From Pasteurellaceae bacterium (lineage in GTDB: Bacteria > Pseudomonadota > Gammaproteobacteria > Enterobacterales > Pasteurellaceae), in NCBI GenBank assembly GCA_030527795.1, contig JAUNAB010000010.1, forward strand, positions 1 to 64,000: 64,000 nucleotides of DNA, in the 5' to 3' direction. The notes beneath the pieces were generated by a model. The model searched no databases and was not told the DNA's origin. It saw only the letters and a list, made by a program, of their open reading frames with translations. Shown here one piece after another: positions 7,909 to 15,169 of the stretch; positions within the stretch are counted from its first letter, which is position 1; every line of letters starts with the position of its first letter. The position numbers were made by a program, and so were the translations under genes.

Positions 7909-8126
7909 GCCGACGACCAAAGGTTGACCAAGATGTGTTAGCCGAAGCCTATAAAGAAGCCGCAGAAGAAGCCGCGAATGTGGAGCGTTCGGGCAATTAT
8001 GCGAAAGCTTCTGAGCTTTGGGGCAATGCCGCCAAATGTGCGGTGACCATCGTACAACGTGAGTGGTGCAATACACGCCGCGATTATTGTAAAGCGTGGC
8101 AAGGAAAACGGGAGAGAAAGCAATGA
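7905..8126 (+). CDS. ANR-like small regulator
   Basis: This 73-aa protein has the pattern YKEAAEEAANVERSGNYAKASELWGNAAKCAVTIVQREWCNTRRDYC, as in ANR (AraC negative regulator) family proteins: two helices followed by a REWCxxRRxxC motif. Known ANR proteins bind and inhibit AraC-family activators in enteric pathogens. Prophage copies are common, though their targets are mostly unknown. It overlaps gam and the following gene by 4 bp each. A lysogen could influence a host AraC-type regulator through it, but expression should be limited to induction because it lies in the early operon. Confidence 0.65.
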   Translation: MSRRPKVDQDVLAEAYKEAAEEAANVERSGNYAKASELWGNAAKCAVTIVQREWCNTRRDYCKAWQGKRERKQ

Positions 8127-8281
8127 TTTCAACATTGGAAGCCTTAAAAATGCAACTTCGCCAAGCGATTGTTCAGCTTGAGCAGGCAGAAAAAGCATTA
8201 CATAAAGAAGATATGACCCACGCGTCTATTTATGTGGAGAATGCGAAGGGGATTTTGATGAAAATGGGGGTAAGAATATGA
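8123..8281 (+). CDS. 52-aa helical phage protein
   Basis: The start at 8123 is chosen because GGAGA (8111-8115) precedes it and because it forms an ATGA overlap with the upstream stop. The product (MISTLEALKMQLRQAIVQLEQAEKALHKED...) looks like a helical hairpin. It overlaps the next start by 4 bp. No function is recognised. Confidence 0.6.
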   Translation: MISTLEALKMQLRQAIVQLEQAEKALHKEDMTHASIYVENAKGILMKMGVRI

Positions 8282-8685
8282 CGGCACATTATTTGACCAC
8301 AATTTCTATTGGCGTTTGTCCAACAACAGAAGAACTGAGCTTTACGATAGGTGCTAAGCATTCCGCTAAACTGCCAAACAAAGTTAGAACCCTAATAACT
8401 GATTTGATGACAACAATGCCTCTTGTGATAACAAAAGGCTGGTATCAAATTATTCGTTTAGTGCCTGAAGCAGATAAAGGCTTTACAGCAGACCTTCACT
8501 TTGATTTTTGTCTTGATGAAGACAATGATTGGACTGTAAATGGACGAGTTGAAAATAAGGACGGCATTGAGCCAGTATTAATGGGAATGGCAAAAATGAT
8601 TTTTACCGATGATCCTGTTATTAAATCCCTACTGGAAGATGATGACGAGCCTGAATATATTCAGCATTTTGATCCAACTTGTTAA
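8278..8685 (+). CDS. Hypothetical 135-aa phage protein
   Basis: This unrecognised protein has an acidic C-terminus and no membrane segment or signal. It is coupled to the previous gene by a 4-bp overlap and followed at once by an intrinsic terminator, so it closes the first early transcript. Its base composition looks more AT-rich than the gam-ANR block before it, suggesting a separate origin within the phage. A role in late-early control or anti-restriction is possible, but nothing in the sequence shows it. Confidence 0.6.
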   Translation: MTAHYLTTISIGVCPTTEELSFTIGAKHSAKLPNKVRTLITDLMTTMPLVITKGWYQIIRLVPEADKGFTADLHFDFCLDEDNDWTVNGRVENKDGIEPVLMGMAKMIFTDDPVIKSLLEDDDEPEYIQHFDPTC

Positions 8686-8688
8686 ACC

Positions 8689-8713
8689 AAACCGCCTTCG
8701 GGCGGTTTTCTTG
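8689..8713 (+). terminator. Intrinsic terminator in the phage early operon
   Basis: Stem AAACCGCC (8689-8696), loop TTCG, stem GGCGGTTT (8701-8708), then a TTCTTGT tract. It could end or attenuate the early transcript before the next gene block, whose ribosome binding site is at about 8718-8722. Confidence 0.8.
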
Positions 8714-8729
8714 TATTAGGAGAACAGAA

Positions 8730-9218
8730 ATGAAAGTGAAATGTAGTGCTTGCGGGGCGTTGCATTCGTTGGACGCGTTGATTGCGAACCAAGCAGCAAG
8801 CGAGGCATTAAATGTGGCGTTGATGGTGAGCGGTGAATTAGGTGAGGCGTTGATTCGTTATTTGGGGCTGTTTCGACCGCTCAAAAGTTCGCTTACCTTT
8901 GACCGTGTTGCGACGTTGTTGAGCGAGCTTACACCGATGATTCAGGCAGGCAAGATTAAACGTGATGGCGTGGAATGTGCAGCCCCTGTGGAGGCGTGGA
9001 TTTATGCGATCAATCAGATGATGGCAAATCGGCAGGCGTTAAAATTACCGATGAAATCCCACGGTTATTTACTGGAAATTATTGCGGGTTATAAAGCGGT
9101 GGGAACGGTGGTGGGTGTGCAAGATGTGGGGCAACATCGACCGCTTGTGGCTGCACCGAGTAGCAAGATGAACGCAATCAAAGGAGCGTTAGAATGGGGC
9201 GAGACAATCAATGGTTAA
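8730..9218 (+). CDS. Zinc-ribbon-like phage protein of unknown function
   Basis: The start at ATG 8730 follows AGGAG; an upstream in-frame start at 8679 would place the coding sequence across a terminator and is rejected. The 162-aa product starts MKVKCSACGALHSLDAL, a CxxC near the N-terminus that may be half of a zinc site. A helical body follows (LLSELTPMIQAGKIKRDG, EAWIYAINQMM). Such genes sit upstream of gemA and mor in Pasteurellaceae Mu-like phages, but the function is not known. It overlaps the next gene by 25 bp. Confidence 0.68.
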   Translation: MKVKCSACGALHSLDALIANQAASEALNVALMVSGELGEALIRYLGLFRPLKSSLTFDRVATLLSELTPMIQAGKIKRDGVECAAPVEAWIYAINQMMANRQALKLPMKSHGYLLEIIAGYKAVGTVVGVQDVGQHRPLVAAPSSKMNAIKGALEWGETING

Positions 9219-9568
9219 AACCTGTATTGGCAAAAGGTGTGGCGATGTTGTTGCTGCTTCGGCTGAAAAATTCACCCACGGAAGATGTGATTCAGCCTAC
9301 GCTTGAGGCGTGGTATCGGGTGATTACCCATAAAAAGGCGTGGGATATGGCGTTGGATAAGCCAAGGTTTGAGACGGCTTTTATGCTGCTTGGGCAGACC
9401 TGTGATTGGTTCCCAACACCTAAGCAGTTGTTGGAAATCTTGCCACGGCGTGAATATCCTGAGCTACCGCCACCACCGCCGAAAACAGCGGAGGAATTAG
9501 CCGCTGAACAGGCACAAATGGCACGCAATGTGCAACGATTAAAAGAGATGTTAAGAGGTTCAAGATGA
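9194..9568 (+). CDS. Hypothetical 124-aa phage protein
   Basis: This unrecognised protein has a helical N-terminal half, a short proline run (PELPPPPPKTAEE) and a charged helical tail. It overlaps both neighbours (25 bp upstream, 4 bp downstream), so it is part of the compact block ending in gemA-mor. The DWFPTPKQLLEILP segment and tail resemble small replication-accessory proteins in layout only. No function is assigned. Confidence 0.65.
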   Translation: MGRDNQWLKPVLAKGVAMLLLLRLKNSPTEDVIQPTLEAWYRVITHKKAWDMALDKPRFETAFMLLGQTCDWFPTPKQLLEILPRREYPELPPPPPKTAEELAAEQAQMARNVQRLKEMLRGSR

Positions 9569-9951
9569 GAAAACGATTATTGCAGCTGGTGCATATTGGG
9601 AAAACGCAGTTGAAGATGGACGATGAGACGTATCGGAGTCTATTATCTCAACAATTCTACCAAAATTCGGCAAAAAATATAAGCTATTCAGATTTACTAA
9701 AACTGGTCAAAATACTGCAACAAAAAGGGGCGAAAATTCGCTTGCCGCAGGGTGCAAAAACGCTTTCCGCTCAACAACGTAAGCTGTGGGCAGTGTGGAA
9801 ATCGGTGGTAGAGGAAGGCACATCGGCGGCGTTGAATGCGTATGTGCAGCGATATTACTCTGAGGTGAGCGATTGGCGTGAGTTAGATGGCGAGCAGACC
9901 GCTTCGATAATTGAGCAGCTTAAACAGTGGAAAAAACGAGTAGGTAAATAA
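9565..9951 (+). CDS. GemA / gp16-like regulatory protein (DUF1018)
   Basis: This 128-aa protein has the gp16/GemA signature: LLQLVHIGKTQLKMDDETYRSLL near the N-terminus and LSAQQRKLWAVWKSV...LNAYVQRYYSEVSDWRELDGEQTASIIEQLKQW in the C-terminal half. In Mu, gemA lies just before mor and influences host DNA topology and gene expression. The same order is kept here, with a 1-bp TAATG overlap into mor. The family call is confident; the host effect is known only by analogy. Confidence 0.85.
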   Translation: MRKRLLQLVHIGKTQLKMDDETYRSLLSQQFYQNSAKNISYSDLLKLVKILQQKGAKIRLPQGAKTLSAQQRKLWAVWKSVVEEGTSAALNAYVQRYYSEVSDWRELDGEQTASIIEQLKQWKKRVGK

Positions 9952-10328
9952 TGATGAATGCCAAATTTGACAATAATGACTTTCAAACCAAAGCCCCCGA
10001 TTTATTGGCAGATTTGGCAAAATATACGGTGACGGCGGTGCGTGAATGCTTTCCTGATATTGATGCGGAAATGGCGGAAAATATCGGTATGATTGTGGCG
10101 TTGAAAACAGGACATAACTGGGGCGGGCTGAATGTGTATGTGCCAAAATCGATGTCGCTTTTCGCCTGCGAACGCGAGAAGCAAATTTTCAACGAGTTCA
10201 CGGGAAATAATCACGCTTACCTTGCCAAAAAATACGGACTTTCTTTGCAGTGGATTTATAAAATCGTGAAACGCGTGCAGAAGGAAGAAATTGCGAAAAG
10301 GCAGTTTGATATGTTCGCTCAATCCTAA
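9951..10328 (+). CDS. mor: Mor-like middle-operon activator
   Basis: This 125-aa protein matches the Mu Mor/C family: an acidic N-terminal dimerisation part (DLLADLAKYTVTAVRECFPDIDAEMAENIGMIVALKTGHNWGGLNVYVPK) and a C-terminal HTH (NHAYLAKKYGLSLQWIYKIVKRVQKEE). Mor activates the middle promoter that makes activator C and opens late gene expression. It is the last recognisable phage gene: a terminator follows within 6 bp and no middle or late genes come after it, so here it has no visible downstream target. Confidence 0.9.
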   Translation: MMNAKFDNNDFQTKAPDLLADLAKYTVTAVRECFPDIDAEMAENIGMIVALKTGHNWGGLNVYVPKSMSLFACEREKQIFNEFTGNNHAYLAKKYGLSLQWIYKIVKRVQKEEIAKRQFDMFAQS

Positions 10329-10333
10329 AAACA

Positions 10334-10372
10334 AACCCAGTGACCGTAAAAAGTCGCTGGGTTTTCTTTTTT
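10334..10372 (+). terminator. Intrinsic terminator after mor
   Basis: AACCCAGTGAC (10334-10344) pairs with GTCGCTGGGTT (10353-10363) with one G-T pair and an 8-nt loop, followed by TTCTTTTTTCT. A strong terminator closes the surviving phage operon. Confidence 0.88.
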
Positions 10373-10477
10373 CTGTATGTGTAACGCTGTTTCATTCCAC
10401 CCCTCTCACCTCTTCCCACTTTATCAAATTTCTTCCCATTTATGTTGGTTTATGTGTGAGGGTTATGTTGGGTGGGT
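10373..10477. other. Prophage/chromosome junction region
   Basis: No gene is visible in this stretch between the mor terminator and the broken glycosyltransferase. It has pyrimidine-rich (CCACCCCTCTCACC) and purine-rich, TATGTTGG-containing tracts. The right boundary of the truncated prophage must lie here or close by, but no Mu-type end or 5-bp target duplication can be identified without the left junction. Confidence 0.45.
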
Positions 10478-10822
10478 TTAGTTGATTAATACATTGATCG
10501 CATTGGAGAAATTGGGGATAAACCGCACATCATCTTCAGCGATTACACAAAAATCATTATCTTGAATGTCGTCATCATTGGCTATCTTTTTCCAGCAACC
10601 AATATGAGAAAGCGTGCAAGCGATTTCTCCCCAAGTAACGGGTCTATTCATAATAGTTTTTGCTTTTTCAGTATTAAATAAAGCGGATTGATTGCCGATT
10701 AATGCCAAGATATGTTTGTCAATCGCCGGAAAACGAATAAAATTTTTTGCCCCTTCCTATTGGTAAAAGTGAAATAATCTATCGGGGTGACGGTCAAGAT
10801 TGATGACATATCCTTTAAACAT
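10478..10822 (-). pseudogene. Glycosyltransferase family 25 gene, broken (N-terminal remnant)
   Basis: Reading leftward from ATG 10820-10822, the frame starts MFKGYVINLDRHPDRLFHFYQ, the classic GT25 N-terminus of LPS/LOS galactosyltransferases. A TAG then interrupts it (10757-10759). The same frame continues with GAKNFIRFPAIDK, then TWGEIACTLSHIGCWKKI and the DDDIQDNDFCVIAEDDVRF metal-binding region. The frame ends at 10478, about half the usual 230-250 aa. The gene is therefore damaged twice: a nonsense codon after about 21 residues and loss of the C-terminal half at the prophage junction. The product would have modified lipooligosaccharide. Confidence 0.85.
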
Positions 10823-10850
10823 AGTTTTCTTTATATTTGTACTTAAAACG

Positions 10851-10883
10851 GGTGCATTTTACTGTGCACCTAAAATAGGTGCA
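10851..10883 (+). promoter_or_regulatory. Triple GGTGCA/TGCACC operator-like array
   Basis: GGTGCA (10851-10856), TGCACC (10865-10870) and GGTGCA (10878-10883) form two overlapping inverted repeats that share the middle element. The last abuts the start codon of the XRE regulator. A TAAAAT hexamer (10871-10876) lies between elements. This is the expected geometry for autoregulation by the downstream HTH protein. Confidence 0.65.
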
Positions 10884-11135
10884 ATGGGAAATTTAAGATT
10901 ATCAGTTCATTCAAATGAACATATTTGGCTAAGAAATGTATTTCTAAATCGCCGTTTAGAGCTTGGATTATCGCAGCGTGCATTAGGTGAGAAAATGGGC
11001 GTGTTGCATTCTTTTATTGGCAAAGTAGAAACAGGCGATCGACGATTAGACATTTTTGAATTTATTGCGTATTGTCAAGGATTAGAACTTGATCCTTTAG
11101 CTATTCTTAATCAGATTAAAGAGAAATTTTCCTAA
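10884..11135 (+). CDS. XRE-family helix-turn-helix regulator
   Basis: The start at ATG 10884 gives an 83-aa single-domain protein: NRRLELGLSQRALGEKMGVLHSFIGKVETGDRRLDIFEFIAYCQGLELDP is a full Xre/Cro-type HTH. A longer frame from 10804 would run through the operator-like repeats and is less likely. It lies next to the damaged GT25 gene and divergent from it. It may be a stand-alone chromosomal regulator or a relic of a restriction-modification or toxin system; no partner gene is present. Autoregulation is suggested by the GGTGCA repeats at its start. Confidence 0.78.
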   Translation: MGNLRLSVHSNEHIWLRNVFLNRRLELGLSQRALGEKMGVLHSFIGKVETGDRRLDIFEFIAYCQGLELDPLAILNQIKEKFS

Positions 11136-11201
11136 CTTGAAATGATTTCGTATTTTTTCAATATAAAATTTTTCCGCGGTTTTTATTTGCAATGAAAAAC
11201 C

Positions 11202-11230
11202 TTGACGATGTCGGCTTTCAGGCGTAATAT
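11202..11230 (+). promoter_or_regulatory. corA promoter
   Basis: TTGACG (11202-11207), a 17-bp spacer and TAATAT (11225-11230) form a strong sigma-70 promoter, about 213 bp upstream of corA. Transcription would begin near 11237. Confidence 0.8.
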
Positions 11231-11236
11231 GCGCGC

Positions 11237-11443
11237 GATTTAGTAACACGAGGACACACACTTTGGACAGTCATAGTCGATACCACATATCACTTTAGAC
11301 TTTCGCCGCATTTCTCACTTATCGGCGTGGTCGCTGGTAAGTTTCTATTTACCCTTTGGTATCTTTTTAAAGCAAATTATCTTTTTGATAATTTTTTGCT
11401 GTTGTTCATTGCGTTGTGCATAACTCACTAGGGAGTATGACAC
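11237..11443 (+). promoter_or_regulatory. Long, hairpin-containing corA 5' leader
   Basis: About 207 nt separate the predicted start site from the corA ATG. Visible stems are CGCCG...CGGCG (about 11307-11330) and a long AT-rich hairpin AGCAAATTATC / GATAATTTTTTGCT (about 11371-11400). No named riboswitch is recognised. Salmonella corA has a regulated leader, so Mg-responsive control is plausible here, but that is inference. Confidence 0.5.
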
Positions 11444-12391
11444 ATGATTTATGCATTTAGTTTAGAAAACGCACGCCTAAAACGTCTTGATGATATTCAT
11501 AGCGAACTAAAAAACGCGATTTGGATTGATTTGTTAGAGCCAAGCAAAGAAGAGCGTGAAGTGCTACAAAAAGGGCTGGATCAAGAGCTCGCGTCCTTTT
11601 TTGAATTAGAAGACATTGAAGCATCAGCGCGTTTCTTTGAAGATGAAGACGGCTTGCATTTGCACTCATTTTTTTATTGCGAAGATGAAAACGATTATGC
11701 GGATTTAGCCAGCGTAGCGTTTACCATTCACGACGGGCGTTTATTTACCTTGCGTGATCGTGAATTGCCCGCATTTCGTTTATATCGTATGCGTTCACGT
11801 AATCAGAAATTAGTAGAATGTAATGCTTACGAGCTGTTATTAGATTTATTTGAAACCAAGATTGAGCAGTTGGCGGATGTCATTGAAACCGTGTATTCAG
11901 ATTTGGAAAAATTAAGCCGAGTGATTTTAGATGGCACACAGGGCGAAGCCTTTGATCAGGCGTTAGCTACGTTGACAGAGCAAGAAGATATTAGCTCAAA
12001 AGTGCGTTTGTGTTTGATGGATACGCAACGTGCGTTAAGTTTCTTAGTCCGTAAAACCCGTTTGCCAGCGAATCAGCTTGAACAAGCACGTGAGATTTTA
12101 CGCGATATTGAATCGTTGCAACCGCATAATGAATCGCTGTTTCAAAAAGTGAACTTTTTAATGCAAGCCGCAATGGGTTTTATCAATATTGAGCAAAACC
12201 GAATCATTAAAATCTTCTCGGTGGTGTCGGTGATTTTCCTTCCTCCGACATTGGTGGCATCAAATTATGGTATGAACTTTAGTCATATGCCTGAACTTGG
12301 CTTTGAGTTTGGTTATCCGATGGCGTTGGGATTAATGGCGTTAGCTGCTTTTGCCCCTTATTGGTACTTTAAACGAAAAGGCTGGTTATAA
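11444..12391 (+). CDS. corA: Magnesium/cobalt transport protein CorA
   Basis: This 315-aa protein is the main constitutive Mg2+ channel of the inner membrane, which works as a pentamer. The N-terminal cytoplasmic funnel is acidic and helical. The C-terminus has two membrane helices, with the family signature [10 protein letters not shown] in the loop between them and a basic WYFKRKGWL end. The size equals E. coli CorA (316 aa). A GGGAGT site precedes the ATG. It is transcribed alone, with its own promoter, a long leader and a terminator after the stop. Confidence 0.96.
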   Translation: MIYAFSLENARLKRLDDIHSELKNAIWIDLLEPSKEEREVLQKGLDQELASFFELEDIEASARFFEDEDGLHLHSFFYCEDENDYADLASVAFTIHDGRLFTLRDRELPAFRLYRMRSRNQKLVECNAYELLLDLFETKIEQLADVIETVYSDLEKLSRVILDGTQGEAFDQALATLTEQEDISSKVRLCLMDTQRALSFLVRKTRLPANQLEQAREILRDIESLQPHNESLFQKVNFLMQAAMGFINIEQNRIIKIFSVVSVIFLPPTLVASNYGMNFSHMPELGFEFGYPMALGLMALAAFAPYWYFKRKGWL

Positions 12392-12407
12392 TCAAAGAAT
12401 AGTAGAT

Positions 12408-12433
12408 AAGGTCGCTTTGAGCGACCTTTTGTT
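12408..12433 (+). terminator. corA terminator
   Basis: AAGGTCGC / GCGACCTT stem with a TTTGA loop, followed by TTGTTT. Confidence 0.88.
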
Positions 12434-12519
12434 TATTTCTAAATCAGAATGTAAGAAAATGATTGAATTTGTGCTATAATCCATTGATTATTCCATTTAA
12501 TAAAAATAAGAGAGAATGA

Positions 12520-13092
12520 ATGTCGCGTCAAAAGAAAAGTCGCAAAGTGACAGATATTATGCCTACACGCAAAGCAGATAAAAAACCAGAAGTTATGGGT
12601 AAATTGCGTTCAGGCAAGAAATTAAGCCGTTATGAACTGGACGCTCAAGCCCGTGAAGATAAAAAAAAGAAAAAACACAAAGGGTTAGCATCGGGTTCAC
12701 GCCATAGTGCACAAGTACAAAGTCATCAAGGTAAATCGGCGGAACAGCGTGATCCACGTTTAGGCAGTCGTAAAAAAGTGCCGTTGATTGTTGAATTTAT
12801 CAATCGCCCAGAAAAAAATGAATTTATTCAACCAATTAAGTTGGAAGAAAAAAGTCAGCCACTTGATCCGATGTTGGAACTGGAACAGTTAGAGAATAAC
12901 GAATGTTTAAATCAGTTACTTGATGAGTTAGATGCAGGCAAAACCTTAAATGCCGATGATCAGCGTTTTGTTGATGAATGTTTAGCTCGCATTGCACAGT
13001 TGATGGAAGAACTTGGCATTCAAGATGAAGAGGATGAATCGGAAGATTTGTTGCAAACCTTTAATAAAATTGACATTAACCAATTCCGCTAG
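12520..13092 (+). CDS. yihI: YihI, GTPase-activating protein for Der
   Basis: This 190-aa protein begins with a highly basic region ([54 protein letters not shown]). It ends in an acidic domain ([47 protein letters not shown]), as in YihI. YihI stimulates GTP hydrolysis by Der and so tunes late 50S ribosome assembly. It is followed 5 bp later by the DUF2489 gene, suggesting an operon that may extend into hemN, the same neighbour as in many gammaproteobacteria. Confidence 0.92.
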   Translation: MSRQKKSRKVTDIMPTRKADKKPEVMGKLRSGKKLSRYELDAQAREDKKKKKHKGLASGSRHSAQVQSHQGKSAEQRDPRLGSRKKVPLIVEFINRPEKNEFIQPIKLEEKSQPLDPMLELEQLENNECLNQLLDELDAGKTLNADDQRFVDECLARIAQLMEELGIQDEEDESEDLLQTFNKIDINQFR

Positions 13093-13097
13093 AAAAT

Positions 13098-13532
13098 ATG
13101 ATTCAAACGAGTTTAATTGTGATTGCGGTGCTGATTATTGCCGCAATGTTGGGCTATGCGGTGTATTTGTTACTGGCATTACAAAAGCAAAAGAAAATAT
13201 TGCATAACGCCCGTCAAGCACGAATTCAACGCCTAAAAGACAGTATTAGAATTATTGCGAAAGCGATGTTAAATGATGATTGCAATTTATCCGAAGGCGT
13301 TATTCGGCTCAAAATGTTGCTTGAACCCTTGGGGGAAAAACGTTTGAATGCCTATGTTGCAATGTATCAGTTATATGAAACCGTGATGGATATGCCAACC
13401 CACGAAGCTCGCCGAGCGTTAAAGAAAAATGAACGAATGCGATTAGATTTAACCCGTGAGAGCAAAGAAGCGGAATTGGAAAAGAAAATTAAATTGGAGT
13501 TACACCAACTGCTTGCCGATATTGAGCAATAG
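13098..13532 (+). CDS. DUF2489 membrane-anchored protein
   Basis: This 144-aa protein has one N-terminal membrane helix (residues about 3-27) followed by a basic, helical cytoplasmic domain (ILHNARQARIQRLKDSIRIIAKAMLNDDCNLSEGVIRLKMLLEPL). This matches the DUF2489 family, found between yihI and hemN in gammaproteobacteria. Function is unknown. Its conserved position suggests a link to ribosome assembly or to anaerobic haem synthesis, but nothing in the protein indicates which. Confidence 0.8.
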   Translation: MIQTSLIVIAVLIIAAMLGYAVYLLLALQKQKKILHNARQARIQRLKDSIRIIAKAMLNDDCNLSEGVIRLKMLLEPLGEKRLNAYVAMYQLYETVMDMPTHEARRALKKNERMRLDLTRESKEAELEKKIKLELHQLLADIEQ

Positions 13533-13568
13533 CGATTAGGTGTAAACAGCGTTTTATGTGGGGGAACT

Positions 13569-14936
13569 ATGTCCGAGATTGTTTGGGACTTAAACTTAAT
13601 TCAAAAATATAACCATTCAGGGCCGCGTTATACCTCTTATCCGACGGCATTGGAATTTAATGGAAATTATAGCGAACAAGACTTTGAAAATGCGGTAGCT
13701 CGTTACCCTAATCGCCCCCTTTCTTTGTATGTGCACATCCCGTTTTGTCACAAACTTTGTTATTTTTGTGGCTGTAATAAAGTGATTACACGTCATCAGT
13801 ATAAAGCGGATATTTATTTAGATAGCCTTGAACAAGAGATTAAAGCACGTGCACCGTTATTTCGTCAGCGTATCGCCACCCAAGTGCATTGGGGTGGTGG
13901 CACGCCGACTTATTTGACTGAACAACAATCCGCCCGTCTTATGGCAATGCTGCGTGAACATTTTCACATTGCAGAAAACGCAGAAATTAGTATTGAAATG
14001 GATCCGCGTGAGATTGAATTATCAATGCTTGATCATCTTCGCCACATTGGTTTTAATCGTATCAGTATGGGCGTGCAAGATTTTGATAAAAACGTGCAAA
14101 AAGCTATTAACCGTGAGCAAGACGAGGAGTTTATCCGTGCGTTATTGCAACGAGCACGTGAACTAGGTTTTCAATCAACTAATCTGGATTTAATTTATGG
14201 CTTACCACTTCAAACTGTTGAGAGCTTTATGCACACCTTGCAACAGGTTATCGCCCTTAATCCTGATCGGTTAAGTGTGTTTAATTATGCTCATTTACCA
14301 AGTCGTTTCGCAGGACAAGCCAAAATTAAAGAAATGCAGTTGCCCGCACCAGAAACCAAATTAACCATTTTGCAGAAAACTATTGAAACCCTAGGACAAG
14401 CGGGCTATCAATTTATCGGTATGGATCATTTTGCTAAACCTGATGATGAACTGGCTATCGCACAAAAAAATGGCGTATTACACCGCAATTTCCAAGGTTA
14501 CACCACGCAAGAAGAATGTGATTTGCTGGGGCTTGGCGTGTCTGCTATTAGCTTAATTGGCGACAGCTATGCACAAAATCAAAAGGAATTAAAACATTAT
14601 TATCACGCAGTTGATCATACGGGACTAGCCTTGCATAAAGGGTTTAGTATGAGCCAAGAAGATTGCCTACGCCGTGATGTGATCAAGCAATTAATCTGTA
14701 ATTTTAAATTGGATTATGCCCCGATTGAACAGCAATATCAGATTGATTTTGCAACGCATTTCGCTGAAGATTTAGCACTGCTTGCCCCATTAGCAAAAGA
14801 CGGACTTATTCAAATTGAAAGCTCGGGGCTAAAAGTGTCGCCAACGGGGCGATTGCTTATTCGCAATATCTGCTTGTGCTTTGATACCTATTCCCGCCAA
14901 CAAGCACGCCGCCAGCAATTTTCACGAATTATCTAA
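13569..14936 (+). CDS. hemN: Oxygen-independent coproporphyrinogen III dehydrogenase HemN
   Basis: This 455-aa radical-SAM enzyme converts coproporphyrinogen III to protoporphyrinogen IX without oxygen. The [4Fe-4S]-binding cysteines are C60, C64 and C67 in HIPFCHKLCYFCGC, followed by the fourth HemN-type cysteine (C69). WGGGTPTYL and the C-terminal HemN domain are present. The length matches E. coli HemN (457 aa), and the N-terminal YNHSGPRYTSYPTA is typical of true HemN rather than HemW. It fits a facultative anaerobe; hemC, hemD, hemX and hemY also lie in this window. Confidence 0.96.
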   Translation: MSEIVWDLNLIQKYNHSGPRYTSYPTALEFNGNYSEQDFENAVARYPNRPLSLYVHIPFCHKLCYFCGCNKVITRHQYKADIYLDSLEQEIKARAPLFRQRIATQVHWGGGTPTYLTEQQSARLMAMLREHFHIAENAEISIEMDPREIELSMLDHLRHIGFNRISMGVQDFDKNVQKAINREQDEEFIRALLQRARELGFQSTNLDLIYGLPLQTVESFMHTLQQVIALNPDRLSVFNYAHLPSRFAGQAKIKEMQLPAPETKLTILQKTIETLGQAGYQFIGMDHFAKPDDELAIAQKNGVLHRNFQGYTTQEECDLLGLGVSAISLIGDSYAQNQKELKHYYHAVDHTGLALHKGFSMSQEDCLRRDVIKQLICNFKLDYAPIEQQYQIDFATHFAEDLALLAPLAKDGLIQIESSGLKVSPTGRLLIRNICLCFDTYSRQQARRQQFSRII

Positions 14937-15160
14937 AAAACCGCGGTCAAAAAACGATTGAATTTTTGACCGCGAGACTTTGTATTACATTGTTATTGTA
15001 CAAAACTGGCTGTAACCATATTGATAAACCGCGGTCAAAAAAACGTTTAAATTTCTGACCGCGAGATTTTGTATTACATCGTTATTGTACAAAATAGGTT
15101 GTAATCATATTGATAAACCGCGGTCAAAAAACGTTTAAATTTTTAACCGCGGTTTTATGG
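14937..15160. repeat. Tandem array of an 88/89-bp unit built on CCGCGG words
   Basis: CCGCGG occurs at 14941, 15029 and 15118. Two full units share the ACCGCGGTC pair, then ttGTATTACAT-GTTATTGTACAAAA and CATATTGATAAA; a third partial unit ends the array. In the first two units the right arm has decayed to GACCGCGAGA; the third ends in AACCGCGGTTTT. It lies between the convergent hemN and oxidoreductase genes and probably terminates both. Confidence 0.9.
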
Positions 15161-15169
15161 CTAGGTTGA

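Noticed and set aside
8679..8729. N-terminal extension of the phage zinc-ribbon-like gene
   Set aside because: The extension would be translated through the intrinsic terminator at 8689-8713, while ATG 8730 has a good AGGAG site.
14937..15160. CRISPR-like direct repeats
   Set aside because: Only two full units of 88/89 bp plus one partial, spacers are themselves repeated rather than unique, and no cas genes are nearby.
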